64,000 nucleotides of DNA from a virus, in IMG/VR virus record IMGVR_UViG_3300031952_000001, positions 62,001-126,000 of that record; one strand, 5' to 3'. Made by a program: the position numbers and the translations under genes. Of the stretch, positions 9,600-18,627 are shown one piece after another. The notes under the pieces were generated by a model that saw nothing but the letters and a program-made list of their open reading frames with translations, had not been told where the DNA came from and did not search any database. How positions within the stretch are numbered: position 1 is the first letter of the stretch; each line of letters starts with the position of its first letter.

Positions 9600-10863
9600 G
9601 GAGGCCGCGCTCGCCCCTCCCGAGGAGTCCATCATCCCCGCCGACGCGGTGAGGATCGAGACTCCGGAGGCGGACGCGATGGTCGAGGAGAAGCTCCATG
9701 AGCCCATCATTGAACCGATGGCACCGCCCTACAGGGTGGTGTTGTGGTTCAAGTACGACGAGCTTCGGGAGGCCTTCGATCAGTTCTGGAAGGAGAACTC
9801 GAAGGCCATCATCGCGAACCTCGGTCTGAAGGGGAAGAAGGGCGCGGGGGGATCCATGCCCGGTGCCCAGGGTATGGCGGAGAAGCGGCTCCCCTTGAAG
9901 GCCTTGTACCAGCAGGTGCTCGTGGGCAAGATCCGGGAAAAGGTGCCGAACATCTTCTTCCTGGAGGGGTTCGAGCTGTTCAACTTCGAAAAGGGGCAGC
10001 GCCCGCACATGGTCTCCATCGTCTACTTCTACCCGAAGCTCACGCTGAAGCAGGAGATCAACTGGGCCTGCAAGAAGCCGAAGGAGCCCTCGCGGCAGGT
10101 GCAGTTCGAGGCCCGGCTCCGGGAGTTGCAGATGCAGTTCCGGAAGCTCGAAGACGATCCGGAGGGCGCGATCACGGAGCTGAGCAACATCCAGCTGGAC
10201 GTGATCGCGAGCATCGACGGGAAGCCCTACATCAACGGGACCCTCCAGCGTGCGTGGGTGGACATCTCTAGCATCCCGAAGGATCTGTCGGCGCAGTTGA
10301 TCGGCCACAAGGTCGGTGATCTCTTCGAGTGCGACTACCTGGCGAGCCCCCGCGACACGGAGAATGCCGGGAAGACCGTGCACGCGGCGATCAAGATTCA
10401 CAACCTCCAGAAGATCATCATTCCTCCGGTGGATGACGATCTGGCGAAGGACGCGGAGTTCGATGATCTGAAGGCCTTCGAGGCGCGCTTCCATCAGGAT
10501 TTCGATGGCTATGTTCGGAACATGCACAAGTCGGTGGTCGCCGATCATGTGATCGGCCACATCGTGCAGAATTCCGTGATCCCGCCGGTTCCCCAGGGCT
10601 GGCTCGACTCCGCGATCAAGGGGATGTCCGACTACCACCTTCGGAACTTCGGTGGGAACAAGAAGGCCGCGATGAAGGCCATCGGCGCTCAAACCGAAGC
10701 GGACTTCGTGCACCGTTTCACTGGTCAGGCGTACCGTGAGATGATGCAGGATCTGGCGACTCGGAAGTACGGGGAGCTGTTCAACGTGGCCCCCGGCTCC
10801 GATGAAATGTTCGAGAGCATGCTCGACAATGTTCGGTGGGTCAACGAGGAGGAAAAACCATGA
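9523..10863 (+). CDS. Trigger-factor-like chaperone
   Basis: 446 residues. After an acidic N-terminal segment (to about 65), the region from about residue 225 follows trigger factor. A peptidyl-prolyl-isomerase-like part (SIDGKPYINGT ... LIGHKVGDLFECDY) matches the G-H-K-x-G-[ED]-x-F stretch. The C-terminal chaperone arms start PPVDDDLAKDAEFDDLKAFEA and include VPQGWLDSAIKGMS...NFGGNKKAA, like VPxxLIDxEI...FGGNxxxA in bacteria. Start at ATG 9523 has AAGGAG about 8 nt upstream. The region between about 80 and 200 (FYPKLTLKQEINWA) occupies the place of the ribosome-binding domain but I cannot see the FRxGxxP signature. It may help fold abundant phage proteins or displace the host chaperone. Confidence 0.82.
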   Translation: MSENLEQKSSSEDTSVPAAESLLPAEEAALAPPEESIIPADAVRIETPEADAMVEEKLHEPIIEPMAPPYRVVLWFKYDELREAFDQFWKENSKAIIANLGLKGKKGAGGSMPGAQGMAEKRLPLKALYQQVLVGKIREKVPNIFFLEGFELFNFEKGQRPHMVSIVYFYPKLTLKQEINWACKKPKEPSRQVQFEARLRELQMQFRKLEDDPEGAITELSNIQLDVIASIDGKPYINGTLQRAWVDISSIPKDLSAQLIGHKVGDLFECDYLASPRDTENAGKTVHAAIKIHNLQKIIIPPVDDDLAKDAEFDDLKAFEARFHQDFDGYVRNMHKSVVADHVIGHIVQNSVIPPVPQGWLDSAIKGMSDYHLRNFGGNKKAAMKAIGAQTEADFVHRFTGQAYREMMQDLATRKYGELFNVAPGSDEMFESMLDNVRWVNEEEKP

Positions 10864-11297
10864 CGCAGAAGCGTAGCTGGAGGGACTGGGCGATCAACTT
10901 TGTGCGGGAGACCAATGCGTGTGTCGGTGAGGTGCCGGCCACGGGCCTCCCTACGGACATGATGACCGAGGACGAGTTCAAGATGACGGTCAGTCACTCC
11001 CACAGCGCAGAGCACTGTCCGCACTTCCTGAACGAGAGGCTGGCGATCCCCGTGTCGCCCGACCTGCGGGAGATCCGCGGGATCGATGCTTCACCGATCA
11101 CGGAGGACGACGTCGCTCGCGGGAAGAAGACCTTCGTGAAGAGCGGGGAGCCCCTCAGCGCGGTGGATCGCCTCAAGCGGGCGCTTCACACCTACGTGGA
11201 CCTCATCGAGATCAAGGAGGGTGGGCGTCTCAGCGTGCCCCAGCAGCTGATGAAGTTCGAGGTGTTCCTCCACGAGTTTTTCGACGTTAAGGGGTAG
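10860..11297 (+). CDS. Hypothetical protein
   Basis: 145 residues; ATG overlaps the stop of the trigger-factor-like gene, with GAGGAGGAAAAA upstream. Contains several His residues (SHSHSAEHCPHF), a possible metal site, and an acidic C-terminal helix. No family recognised. The coupling suggests it is made together with the chaperone. Confidence 0.65.
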   Translation: MTQKRSWRDWAINFVRETNACVGEVPATGLPTDMMTEDEFKMTVSHSHSAEHCPHFLNERLAIPVSPDLREIRGIDASPITEDDVARGKKTFVKSGEPLSAVDRLKRALHTYVDLIEIKEGGRLSVPQQLMKFEVFLHEFFDVKG

Positions 11298-11307
11298 CTG
11301 ATCGGCC

Positions 11308-12270
11308 ATGAACAAGTGCGATACCCCGTACTGCCCCCGGCTGATACCTTCGGCACGCCTGAAGCGCGCGACGAAGGAGGGGTACCACTTTTGTGATCGG
11401 TGCCGGGGTGAGCACTCGTACAGGGTTCTCGTTGCGCAGACGCAACACGGCATGCCGATCAAGGAGCTGCTCCTGGAGGCCAGCTCCTTCCAGTCGGCCG
11501 GCAGCATGGCGGACTACGTCGGGGTGAGCTTCGTCACGGTCTACCACTGGATCCTGCGCTACTACGACATGTCCTTCCAGGAGTTCCGCAGGAGGTACAT
11601 CTGCAAGAAGTCGTCTCGCGGTCAGTGCTACCACCTCGACCTCGGGCGGTCGACGTACAGCCGGAACGACTACGTGGTGAAGAAGATCAAGGCCAAGAGG
11701 TTCTGCGCGTGCCTCAACGCCCTGGAGCGGAACCTGATCATGACGAACGCTCCGCTGCACGTCATGCAGTCGGTGCTCCGGGGGAAGCCCAGGATCGAGA
11801 AGATCTCGGACGATGTCTTTGCCCTCGTGCCTGATCCGATCATGTTCATCTTGGAGCGCCCGGTGTACCTCGATCTGCACCAAGGCGTTCCAGCCAAGAA
11901 GTCCAAGAAGTCCAAGAAGCGCGATCACGTACAGAAAAAGAGACTCCCTCGGGTACCCGGAACCCTGAAATTCCGTGAAAAAGTCCTCACAGCCCTGCAT
12001 GCGCTTGGGGGCTCCGCAACCGTCGATACGATACGCTTCAGCATCCTGACTTGCGAGGGTGAACACCCCCGGGCGAACAACACGAGACGCCTGCTGTACC
12101 AGCACGCCGCGCTCTTCAAGCTCTCTTCGGACGACAGCAAAGTGATCGAGCTGACGGACTTCGGGATACAGGTGGCGGAGGCGCTGATCAAGGCCTCTGA
12201 GGTGGGCGGCGGTCCCGCGGTTGTTAAGGAGGACACGAAATTTAAAAAATCGAAAGGACCTGTCGTATAG
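11308..12270 (+). CDS. Zinc-finger/HTH DNA-binding protein, putative regulator
   Basis: 320 residues. N-terminal zinc site C-D-T-P-Y-C ... C-D-R-C within the first 32 residues. A helix-turn-helix-like stretch follows (SMADYVGVSFVTVYHWILRY near residue 65), then a basic Lys/Ser linker (KKSKKSKKRD near 195). A second winged-helix-like region lies near the end (KVLTALHALGGSATVDTIRFSIL). It closes the recombination block and precedes a change in gene character, so a role in timing expression is reasonable but inferred. Confidence 0.6.
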   Translation: MNKCDTPYCPRLIPSARLKRATKEGYHFCDRCRGEHSYRVLVAQTQHGMPIKELLLEASSFQSAGSMADYVGVSFVTVYHWILRYYDMSFQEFRRRYICKKSSRGQCYHLDLGRSTYSRNDYVVKKIKAKRFCACLNALERNLIMTNAPLHVMQSVLRGKPRIEKISDDVFALVPDPIMFILERPVYLDLHQGVPAKKSKKSKKRDHVQKKRLPRVPGTLKFREKVLTALHALGGSATVDTIRFSILTCEGEHPRANNTRRLLYQHAALFKLSSDDSKVIELTDFGIQVAEALIKASEVGGGPAVVKEDTKFKKSKGPVV

Positions 12271-12280
12271 TAGACTCGTC

Positions 12281-12607
12281 ATGGGACCAGTTACGGAAAA
12301 ATTTCTACTGGACTTCATGGGGCACGCGAAGGCGCTGAGCCTCTACAGAGGCAAGCGTGCTTCGAACCCAGCGGAAAATCCGTACTGGATGAACCTCCTG
12401 GAGGGTGCGGCAAAGGCGTTGACTGTTGTTGCCATCGGGACCTTGGACTGGAAGCTCGGAGCGATTTCGAAGTTGCTTGAGTCCTGGCTCGATGATAAAC
12501 GTAGGGAGTATGCGGAAACGCAGAGAAAAACTGAGTACGGTTACAACGTGAACCTGATTCAGAACGTCCCTTCGAGTGACAGCAGCTGGAGCCACACGTA
12601 CTACTAG
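12281..12607 (+). CDS. Hypothetical protein
   Basis: 108 residues from ATG 12281. One amphipathic or weakly hydrophobic helix (LLEGAAKALTVVAIGTL) in the middle and a charged helix after it (DDKRREYAETQRK). No clear ribosome site. An AT-rich stretch with a possible -10 (GTATAG) lies 15-20 nt upstream, so it may begin a new, nearly leaderless transcript. No family recognised. Confidence 0.5.
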   Translation: MGPVTEKFLLDFMGHAKALSLYRGKRASNPAENPYWMNLLEGAAKALTVVAIGTLDWKLGAISKLLESWLDDKRREYAETQRKTEYGYNVNLIQNVPSSDSSWSHTYY

Positions 12608-12618
12608 GGTACGGAGAG

Positions 12619-13470
12619 ATGACGATGAGAACGGAACGACGCATCGCTGATCACCACGAAGATCCTCGGGTCGCTCACCACCTGTGGGCCGCTGATGAGG
12701 ACGAGGGTGGCGTTCACGTCCGTCGCAACAGACAGGAGCCTGAGATGTTCCCTGGAGAGCCGAAGACCGCGAAGACCGCGGCGACGTTGTCGCAGAAGAT
12801 TGCGGCCGAGAAGTGCGTGGCCTGCCTGGGGCTGTTCGGTGCGGATCTGGTCGACGATCCGACCCTGAACAGTGACCTCCCTGTCGGGGTCGTGGGTCGC
12901 TTCAACGCGGCAGTTCGCGATGAAGGGGCTCCGAAGGTCCGTGACTGGGACGAGCTGCGCAGGGCGTTCGGGCCCGAGAAGATCGCGCACGCCCGGAAGG
13001 CCATCGGTCGCGGGATGCAGACCCGTCTGACTTCGAAGGCGTGGAACCTCCCGTTCCTGATGACGTCGGACATCCTGGACCAGTTCCCGAGCGTCCCTCT
13101 GGAGCGGGTGGCCCAGGCGGTCGAGTTCATCCGGTCGACTCCTCCCGATAGGCGGGTAGGGTCCACGATGGACTTCATCGCGCGTCGGGTGGCGAAGATC
13201 TTCGAGGAGTACAGCGATCCGAGTTCGCGCCGGCTCGCGGTCGACGAGAAGGCTTCGGCCTACTGGCAGTCCTACTACGGCCCATTCGGCAAGGAGCTGG
13301 TCCGTGAGGTGCAGAAGCGCGTCCGCGCCGACCTCGCCGGCATCTGGCTCCGGAAGAACGGGGTCGATGAGGTGGCGGCCGAATACTGGAGGAAGTATTT
13401 CGGTGAGTACGGAGACAAGTGGGTCACCGTGGTCCCGAAGAAGCTGTCCCCCTCGAACGCCAAGCGGTAG
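12619..13470 (+). CDS. Unknown protein with paired YW..YfGeyG modules
   Basis: 283 residues, no known family seen. The C-terminal third holds two copies of one module: EKASAYWQSYYGPFGKELV near residue 213 and DEVAAEYWRKYFGEYGDKWV near 250. A third copy (EKAKDYWGGYFGEYGKDL) lies in the 1,353-residue protein at 14556. This links the two genes as parts of one structure or assembly. A Cys pair (C-V-A-C) occurs near residue 63. Two in-frame ATGs, 12619 and 12625, both fit the upstream ACGGAGAG. Confidence 0.62.
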   Translation: MTMRTERRIADHHEDPRVAHHLWAADEDEGGVHVRRNRQEPEMFPGEPKTAKTAATLSQKIAAEKCVACLGLFGADLVDDPTLNSDLPVGVVGRFNAAVRDEGAPKVRDWDELRRAFGPEKIAHARKAIGRGMQTRLTSKAWNLPFLMTSDILDQFPSVPLERVAQAVEFIRSTPPDRRVGSTMDFIARRVAKIFEEYSDPSSRRLAVDEKASAYWQSYYGPFGKELVREVQKRVRADLAGIWLRKNGVDEVAAEYWRKYFGEYGDKWVTVVPKKLSPSNAKR

Positions 13471-13472
13471 AA

Positions 13473-13817
13473 ATGCCGCTCGAAACCCCCGAAAATTTCC
13501 AGGAAATTCTGAAAGACTTCGTAGAGAAGCACGGTACCGGCAAGGCCAAGGGCCTCTCCGAGCTGCTGGCCCTCATGAAGAAGGCCAAGGCGAAGAAGCC
13601 TCCCGCAGCTCCTGAAGAGAAGAAGCCCGAGAACGACTGTCCTGAGGACGTTGAGGACTGTTCGGACGTCGTTAGTCCCTGTTGTAACGTTCCGGTATCG
13701 ACTGTCTTTGGAACTTTGCCTTTGAAGGTCAGTTGCAGGCAGTGCGGGAAGGAATACCTGCTGGGGGTGCTCATGAGGGGCCTTCTGAGGAAGTCGAAAA
13801 CGCCTGCCGTACTTTAG
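13473..13817 (+). CDS. Small protein with C-terminal zinc ribbon
   Basis: 114 residues. N-terminal helix (ENFQEILKDFVEKHG), a Lys/Ala/Pro linker, then C-C ... C-R-Q-C as probable zinc ligands (positions about 70-95). Starts 2 nt after the previous stop. Function unknown. Confidence 0.6.
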   Translation: MPLETPENFQEILKDFVEKHGTGKAKGLSELLALMKKAKAKKPPAAPEEKKPENDCPEDVEDCSDVVSPCCNVPVSTVFGTLPLKVSCRQCGKEYLLGVLMRGLLRKSKTPAVL

Positions 13818-13874
13818 AACTTGGCAAAGACCTTGTGCTAGAGTTGCCTGCGAAGCTGAGATTCTTTGTAGACA

Positions 13875-14516
13875 ATGGAGAGGAAAATGAACCCATTCGG
13901 ACGCAACGTGTGCCAGGACCTCGCGGACCTCGCTGGACAGGACGTGCACGGCATCAACATGAGCCGACTTGCGGCTCGGTACTCCCAAGCCGCTGCCGAG
14001 CGCCACGCCCGGGATGAGGCCAACCAGGAAGAGTTCAACCTGAACCTTCCGATGGTGGAGATGGTCCAGAAGAGGATCGCGGAGCAGCTCGCTGCCGAGG
14101 CGGACGAGGTCAACGGCCACCTCCCCATCGCGTCCGTCTTCGATGCCTACCAGATCGTGAAGGCGCGGAAGGACGTGGACAAGGATCCGGGTCTGCGAGC
14201 GCTGTACGGGCACCTGGAGGCGATGTGGAAGAAGAACCGCTCGGCCTCCATCTCCGCGAACAGTTACCTCCGCCTCCACGATCACTACAAGAGCCGCTAC
14301 CCCAGGTCTGCCGCGGTGGAGGTGATCGAGGAGATCGGTCACAAGGGGTACGCCACGCTGCCGCTGTCCGATCTCACTCGCATCGCGTCGACCATCGAGA
14401 GCCAGGCGGACTTCGACAAGGCGATGATCTACTACGGGCTGGGTGGGCCGGCTCCGCATCAGGTGAAGGCGCGTCGGTACATCCTCGCGCTGCTGAACGG
14501 CGAGGACGCGGAGTAG
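13875..14516 (+). CDS. Hypothetical helical protein
   Basis: 213 residues from ATG 13875. ATG 13887, preceded by GAGAGGAAA, is an equally good start (209 residues). Near residue 26 it has HGINMSRLAARYSQAAAE, which resembles the N-terminal motif shared by other proteins of this region (G-[ILV]-x...R-[LV]-A). The rest is predicted helical with no known domain. It precedes the giant Pro/Ala-rich gene and is likely co-expressed. Confidence 0.62.
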   Translation: MERKMNPFGRNVCQDLADLAGQDVHGINMSRLAARYSQAAAERHARDEANQEEFNLNLPMVEMVQKRIAEQLAAEADEVNGHLPIASVFDAYQIVKARKDVDKDPGLRALYGHLEAMWKKNRSASISANSYLRLHDHYKSRYPRSAAVEVIEEIGHKGYATLPLSDLTRIASTIESQADFDKAMIYYGLGGPAPHQVKARRYILALLNGEDAE

Positions 14517-14555
14517 TTCTTGGATTTCACGTCGTAGACGAAAAGGATAAGGAAC

Positions 14556-17500
14556 ATGCCGAACACGAGGACGCAAGGACACAAGGCCGACCGGCTTCAG
14601 CCCAAGAAGGTCGCGGAAGCTCTGTACCACGACGTGCCGGTGGAGCACCGGGGGTGGTTGATCCGCATCAACTCGAAGACGGACACCATCGAGGTGTTCC
14701 CCCCCAAGGGGGACACGCGGCATCAGGCGTTCGAGACCGACCTGTGCCACCTGGATCGGGCGGTCAGGGACTTCTGCAAGCTCGCGGACATGCCGATCCC
14801 CGGGGTGAACAAGCACCCCAAGGACCAGGTCAGTGTGGGCTCGCCTTCGAAGGTCCTCGGCCCCGACTCGTCCGTGGGTGAGGGCTGGAAGAACCCGAAG
14901 ATCAACGAGCGTCCGACCGGTCTGGATCAGAAGGGCACCTCGGCTCCGAACAAGAACCTCGGCGTCGACACCTCCAGCGAGAACGTTCCCCACTTCAATC
15001 CGCAGATCACCAAGCGCCCGAAGGATCCGGTCGGCCGCGGTGGGCTCCCGGACACGAGCCTCGGCGAGGACACCTCCAGCGCTCCGACGCACTGGAGGGA
15101 CCGGATCGTGAAGGTTCAGGAGGACGGCCGTACGGGTCGTCACGAGGCGCTCCACCCGGCCCAGAAGCCCCGCCGCGGCCCCGGCCAGCTCGGGTACGGC
15201 AAGGCCCAGATGGGTGAGGAAGCCGCTCCCATGGTGGACGGCTCCGGTCCGACGGACGGCATCATGGCGCGTCGTCGTCGCGCCGACTCCGATCCCTTCG
15301 ACGTCACCCCGGTCGAGGAGCCCGGCAAGAAGCTGAACAAGGGTGAGGATCCGTCCGATCCGGACGAGGTCATCTCCACCGAGCAGGGCGAGGGCGAGGA
15401 GCTGCGGACCGAGACGGAGGGCCAGCACGACAAGGAGGGCCGCTTCACGGACTCCTTCCAGTTCCCGAAGGTCGACGCTTCCGAAGCCTACCGCCAGATG
15501 ACGGCGAAGCGGCCGAGCGCGGAGCTTCTGAAGGACATCCTGGACCCGAAGAAGTGGGCCGCGGGGAACCTGATGGACCCCGCCGGCACCTTCGACGACT
15601 CCAACGAGCTGGAGCCCCTCCCTGACGAGGACATGCCGGGTCCGGTCGAGGACTCGGACGGTGGCTACTTCGAGCCGGACGCGGACGAGCTGGTCCTGTA
15701 CATCACGAACGACAACGACCTGTACGAGCGCAACCTCATGCCCATCGTCAAGAATCTCATGCGGAAGGTGAAGAACGGCACCTTCGACGAGACCCTTTCG
15801 GTCAAGCTCTGGGGGTACCTGGCGGAGGCCGGTGCGCAGAAGTACGCCAAGGAGATGGAGGGTTCCGTCCGCCCCATGCCATGGCACAAGCTCTTCCCGA
15901 CGTCGGTGAGGCAGCAGGCCGCGCAACAGCTGGCCGAGCACTACAACCCGGCTATTCTCGCCGGGGAGTTCGGCGACGTCTGGCCGAAGGCCGGTCAGGC
16001 AGCTCTTCCCGTCGAGGCCGATGGGGACGTCGAGGGTTGCTCCGATGGCAGCGCCAAGAAGGCTGTCCCGCCTTCCGGTGTCGACCAGGGCACGTTCCAA
16101 GGTGCCGAGGATGTCCCCCCGGGTGCGATGCCTGTGAGGGGCCGCCGTCAGGCAGGTCCCCGCCTCCGCGAGAACTGGGGTGCGGCCGGCGAGTATGGCC
16201 GTGATCTCGAAGCCGAGTCCGGTGAGGAGCTGCACGCTCTGACGCTGGCGCTCGGAGGGCAGGAGGTCGACTGGACTCCGTTCCGTCCGACCATGCCAGC
16301 TGGTGGGGAGGTCGAAGAGGGCGAGGAGCAGAAGAGCACCCAGCCTGAGGGCCCGAAGGCTCAAGGTGCAGGGGTTCCGGCCCCCGCGCCGGCAGCTCCG
16401 ATGACCGCTCGGATGCGTGAGGAGGTCGCGGGGAGGGGCCTGGGTTTTTTTAGCCAACGGGCCCCCTCCAAGGATGCCAGGCTCGACCCCAACGGCTTCA
16501 TGCAGCCGGACATCCAGAAGGGGACTTGGATCATTCTCGAAGGGGACAATCATGGAGAAGTGATCCCTGCGGATCTCGTCGACATGACAGAAGTTCAGGA
16601 GATGCAGCGGGTTCTCGCTGAGGATCCGAACGAGGTCATCGATCTGAAGGGTACCGATCTCGGTCAGTACACCGAGAACAACCAGCTGTACTCCATCGAG
16701 ATCAAGGATGGCTTCGGTGCCCGCTTGAGCGCTCCGGGCTACATGGATGCGACCGAGTGGGCGGTCTTCGACACCGAAGAGGAGGCGATGGCCTACCTCG
16801 AAGAGACCTACGGTGACGACGACTTCGAGGAGGAAGAAGAGGGTGAAGAGCACCTCGCTTCTCGTACCGCAGGTCCCGCCGACTTCATCGATCCGAACGA
16901 GCCCAAGCCCCAGGGCAATCCGACGGACGAGTTCCTCCACTCCGAGGGCAACCCCCCGGTCGACGAGGGTCAGCAGATGGGTGCTGGCAGTCCGGTCAAG
17001 CAGGGTCGCCGTCGCGCTCAGATGGGGAAGGGCGTGTACGAGGTTGTCGTCGGCAATATCGGTTCAGTCTATTACGGGAGCGATGAGCAAGAAGCCCATG
17101 ATGACTTCGTGGAGTACGTGGACCAGTCCAAGAGTGGTTACGGTCGAGCAAGTGGTGAGGACGTCACACTATTCTTGGATGGAGAGATCATCGAAGAGCA
17201 TCTGGGTGAGGTGAATCCAGAAGAGCAGTCGGGGGCTGGTCTTGGAACCGGTGGTGGTCCCGAGAAGCGGGTAAACTGGACGGATGAAGGCCAGGGCCCC
17301 TACCGCAACAAGAACTCACGCCGTCAGGCCGGCGGGTTCTACGAGGACGACGAGGTACCGGCTGGCGCTGGGGGGTCTTCCCAGAGCGTTGCGGACAACT
17401 ACATCAACGGCAACTGGGAAGACGTCATCAACGCCATCCAGGGGAACGTCAAGCTGGCCTTCGATGTTCTCGAAATGCTCCCTCCGGAAGCTCACGACGA

Positions 17501-18617
17501 GTACATCGAGTTCGTGAAGAAGGTCGCCTCGAAAGAGGCGGTCGACGAGAAGGCCAAGGACTACTGGGGTGGCTACTTCGGCGAGTACGGCAAGGACCTG
17601 ACCGAGGAGAAGAAGCTCACGAAGCCGCCGTCGGGTGGGTCCAAGAAGAAGGAAGACCCGAAGGAGGCTCGTCGGCAGGCCATGCTGAGGGCTCGGAAGC
17701 TCGCCCAGGCCGCGGCCCCGATAGCCCAGCCAGCTCCTCCGGCACTGTCACCGACCAACCCTCCGGCGAGTGGCGCAGCCCCGGCCGCCCCCGGCGCTCC
17801 CGCGGCTCCCAAGCCGGCCCCAGGCGCTCCTGGAGCGGCTCCTGGAGCGGCCCCGATGACCACCAAAGCGCCTCCGAGTCCCATGCCCGCGGGCTCGGGT
17901 GACGCCGGGTTGCAGACTCTCGGCTGGACGGCCGAGGAGATCAGCCTGATGGACGAGGAGGACAAGAAGAAGATCCTCCAGATCAAGCTCTCGAAGCCGG
18001 GTTCGGGCTCCAAGCCGAAGACGCCAGGCTCTGATTCCAAGGCTCCGGCAGGTCCGGGAGGCCCTGGGGGTGGTGGCAGCGGTCCCGTAGCGCCCACCAT
18101 CCCACCGTCGCCCCTCGCGCCGACCCCGGGCAACGTTCCGGCAGGTGCGACTCCGGCCCCGGGCGCTCCGAAACCGACCGCGGCTGTTCAGCAGCGTCTC
18201 GCGGCCATGATCCTGAAGAAGGTGGAGCGCCGCCGGGCGATCCGCGCCCAGGTCACTCCGCCGGGGTCGGCCGATCCGAACATGACGCCCCCGGTGGGCA
18301 CTTCCACGGCTGCCCAGCCAGGGGCTCCGGTTGCCGGCCCTACGGCCGGTCCGGGCAAGAGCGCCCCGGGTGCTGCTGCCACTCCTCCGAAGGCTCCTCC
18401 TCCGGGCGGTGAGGGCTCCGCAGACCAGAAGGCATTCGACATCCTCCAGGCGGTGCAGCAGGCTCCCGTGTCCGCCGCGTCTCCGGAGCAGGTTCTGAGC
18501 GCGAAGGTGTCGGAATTGGCTCGACGACTGCTCACTGAAATTGGTATGACGACCAGTGATGCAAAGCAGTTGTTCGGGATCCCGTCTGACGGCGGGCTGG
18601 ACAAGCTCTTCCAGTAA
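14556..18617 (+). CDS. Giant acidic, Pro/Ala-rich multidomain protein, probable virion-associated
   Basis: 1,353 residues, no enzyme motif recognised. Segments alternate between compact, domain-like stretches and disordered linkers. Residues about 370-430 (LVLYITNDNDLYERNLMPIV, then a helical stretch ending KYAKE) look like a folded helical domain. About 640-760 is an acidic alpha/beta part, about 817-890 another small domain. About 1010 holds the YW..YFGEYG module. The end is Pro/Ala/Gly-rich with a short helical tail (SELARRLLTEIGM). Basic R-R-x-A-[QGD] motifs punctuate the linkers near residues 238, 530, 818, 922, 1038 and 1224, possible processing sites. A run of seven T at 16445-16451 lies in frame. 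Confidence 0.75.
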   Translation: MPNTRTQGHKADRLQPKKVAEALYHDVPVEHRGWLIRINSKTDTIEVFPPKGDTRHQAFETDLCHLDRAVRDFCKLADMPIPGVNKHPKDQVSVGSPSKVLGPDSSVGEGWKNPKINERPTGLDQKGTSAPNKNLGVDTSSENVPHFNPQITKRPKDPVGRGGLPDTSLGEDTSSAPTHWRDRIVKVQEDGRTGRHEALHPAQKPRRGPGQLGYGKAQMGEEAAPMVDGSGPTDGIMARRRRADSDPFDVTPVEEPGKKLNKGEDPSDPDEVISTEQGEGEELRTETEGQHDKEGRFTDSFQFPKVDASEAYRQMTAKRPSAELLKDILDPKKWAAGNLMDPAGTFDDSNELEPLPDEDMPGPVEDSDGGYFEPDADELVLYITNDNDLYERNLMPIVKNLMRKVKNGTFDETLSVKLWGYLAEAGAQKYAKEMEGSVRPMPWHKLFPTSVRQQAAQQLAEHYNPAILAGEFGDVWPKAGQAALPVEADGDVEGCSDGSAKKAVPPSGVDQGTFQGAEDVPPGAMPVRGRRQAGPRLRENWGAAGEYGRDLEAESGEELHALTLALGGQEVDWTPFRPTMPAGGEVEEGEEQKSTQPEGPKAQGAGVPAPAPAAPMTARMREEVAGRGLGFFSQRAPSKDARLDPNGFMQPDIQKGTWIILEGDNHGEVIPADLVDMTEVQEMQRVLAEDPNEVIDLKGTDLGQYTENNQLYSIEIKDGFGARLSAPGYMDATEWAVFDTEEEAMAYLEETYGDDDFEEEEEGEEHLASRTAGPADFIDPNEPKPQGNPTDEFLHSEGNPPVDEGQQMGAGSPVKQGRRRAQMGKGVYEVVVGNIGSVYYGSDEQEAHDDFVEYVDQSKSGYGRASGEDVTLFLDGEIIEEHLGEVNPEEQSGAGLGTGGGPEKRVNWTDEGQGPYRNKNSRRQAGGFYEDDEVPAGAGGSSQSVADNYINGNWEDVINAIQGNVKLAFDVLEMLPPEAHDEYIEFVKKVASKEAVDEKAKDYWGGYFGEYGKDLTEEKKLTKPPSGGSKKKEDPKEARRQAMLRARKLAQAAAPIAQPAPPALSPTNPPASGAAPAAPGAPAAPKPAPGAPGAAPGAAPMTTKAPPSPMPAGSGDAGLQTLGWTAEEISLMDEEDKKKILQIKLSKPGSGSKPKTPGSDSKAPAGPGGPGGGGSGPVAPTIPPSPLAPTPGNVPAGATPAPGAPKPTAAVQQRLAAMILKKVERRRAIRAQVTPPGSADPNMTPPVGTSTAAQPGAPVAGPTAGPGKSAPGAAATPPKAPPPGGEGSADQKAFDILQAVQQAPVSAASPEQVLSAKVSELARRLLTEIGMTTSDAKQLFGIPSDGGLDKLFQ

Positions 18618-18627
18618 AGGAGTAGTC

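Noticed and set aside
16445-16451. T-run as a transcription terminator
   Set aside because: The T-run is in the loop of the inverted repeat, not after a stem, and lies within a long coding frame.
13275-16940. A minus-strand open frame of 1,221 codons opposite the giant gene
   Set aside because: It is a mirror of the plus-strand coding pattern in GC-rich DNA (few stops), overlaps several well-supported plus genes, and has an unlikely Arg/Leu/Val/His-rich composition without domains.
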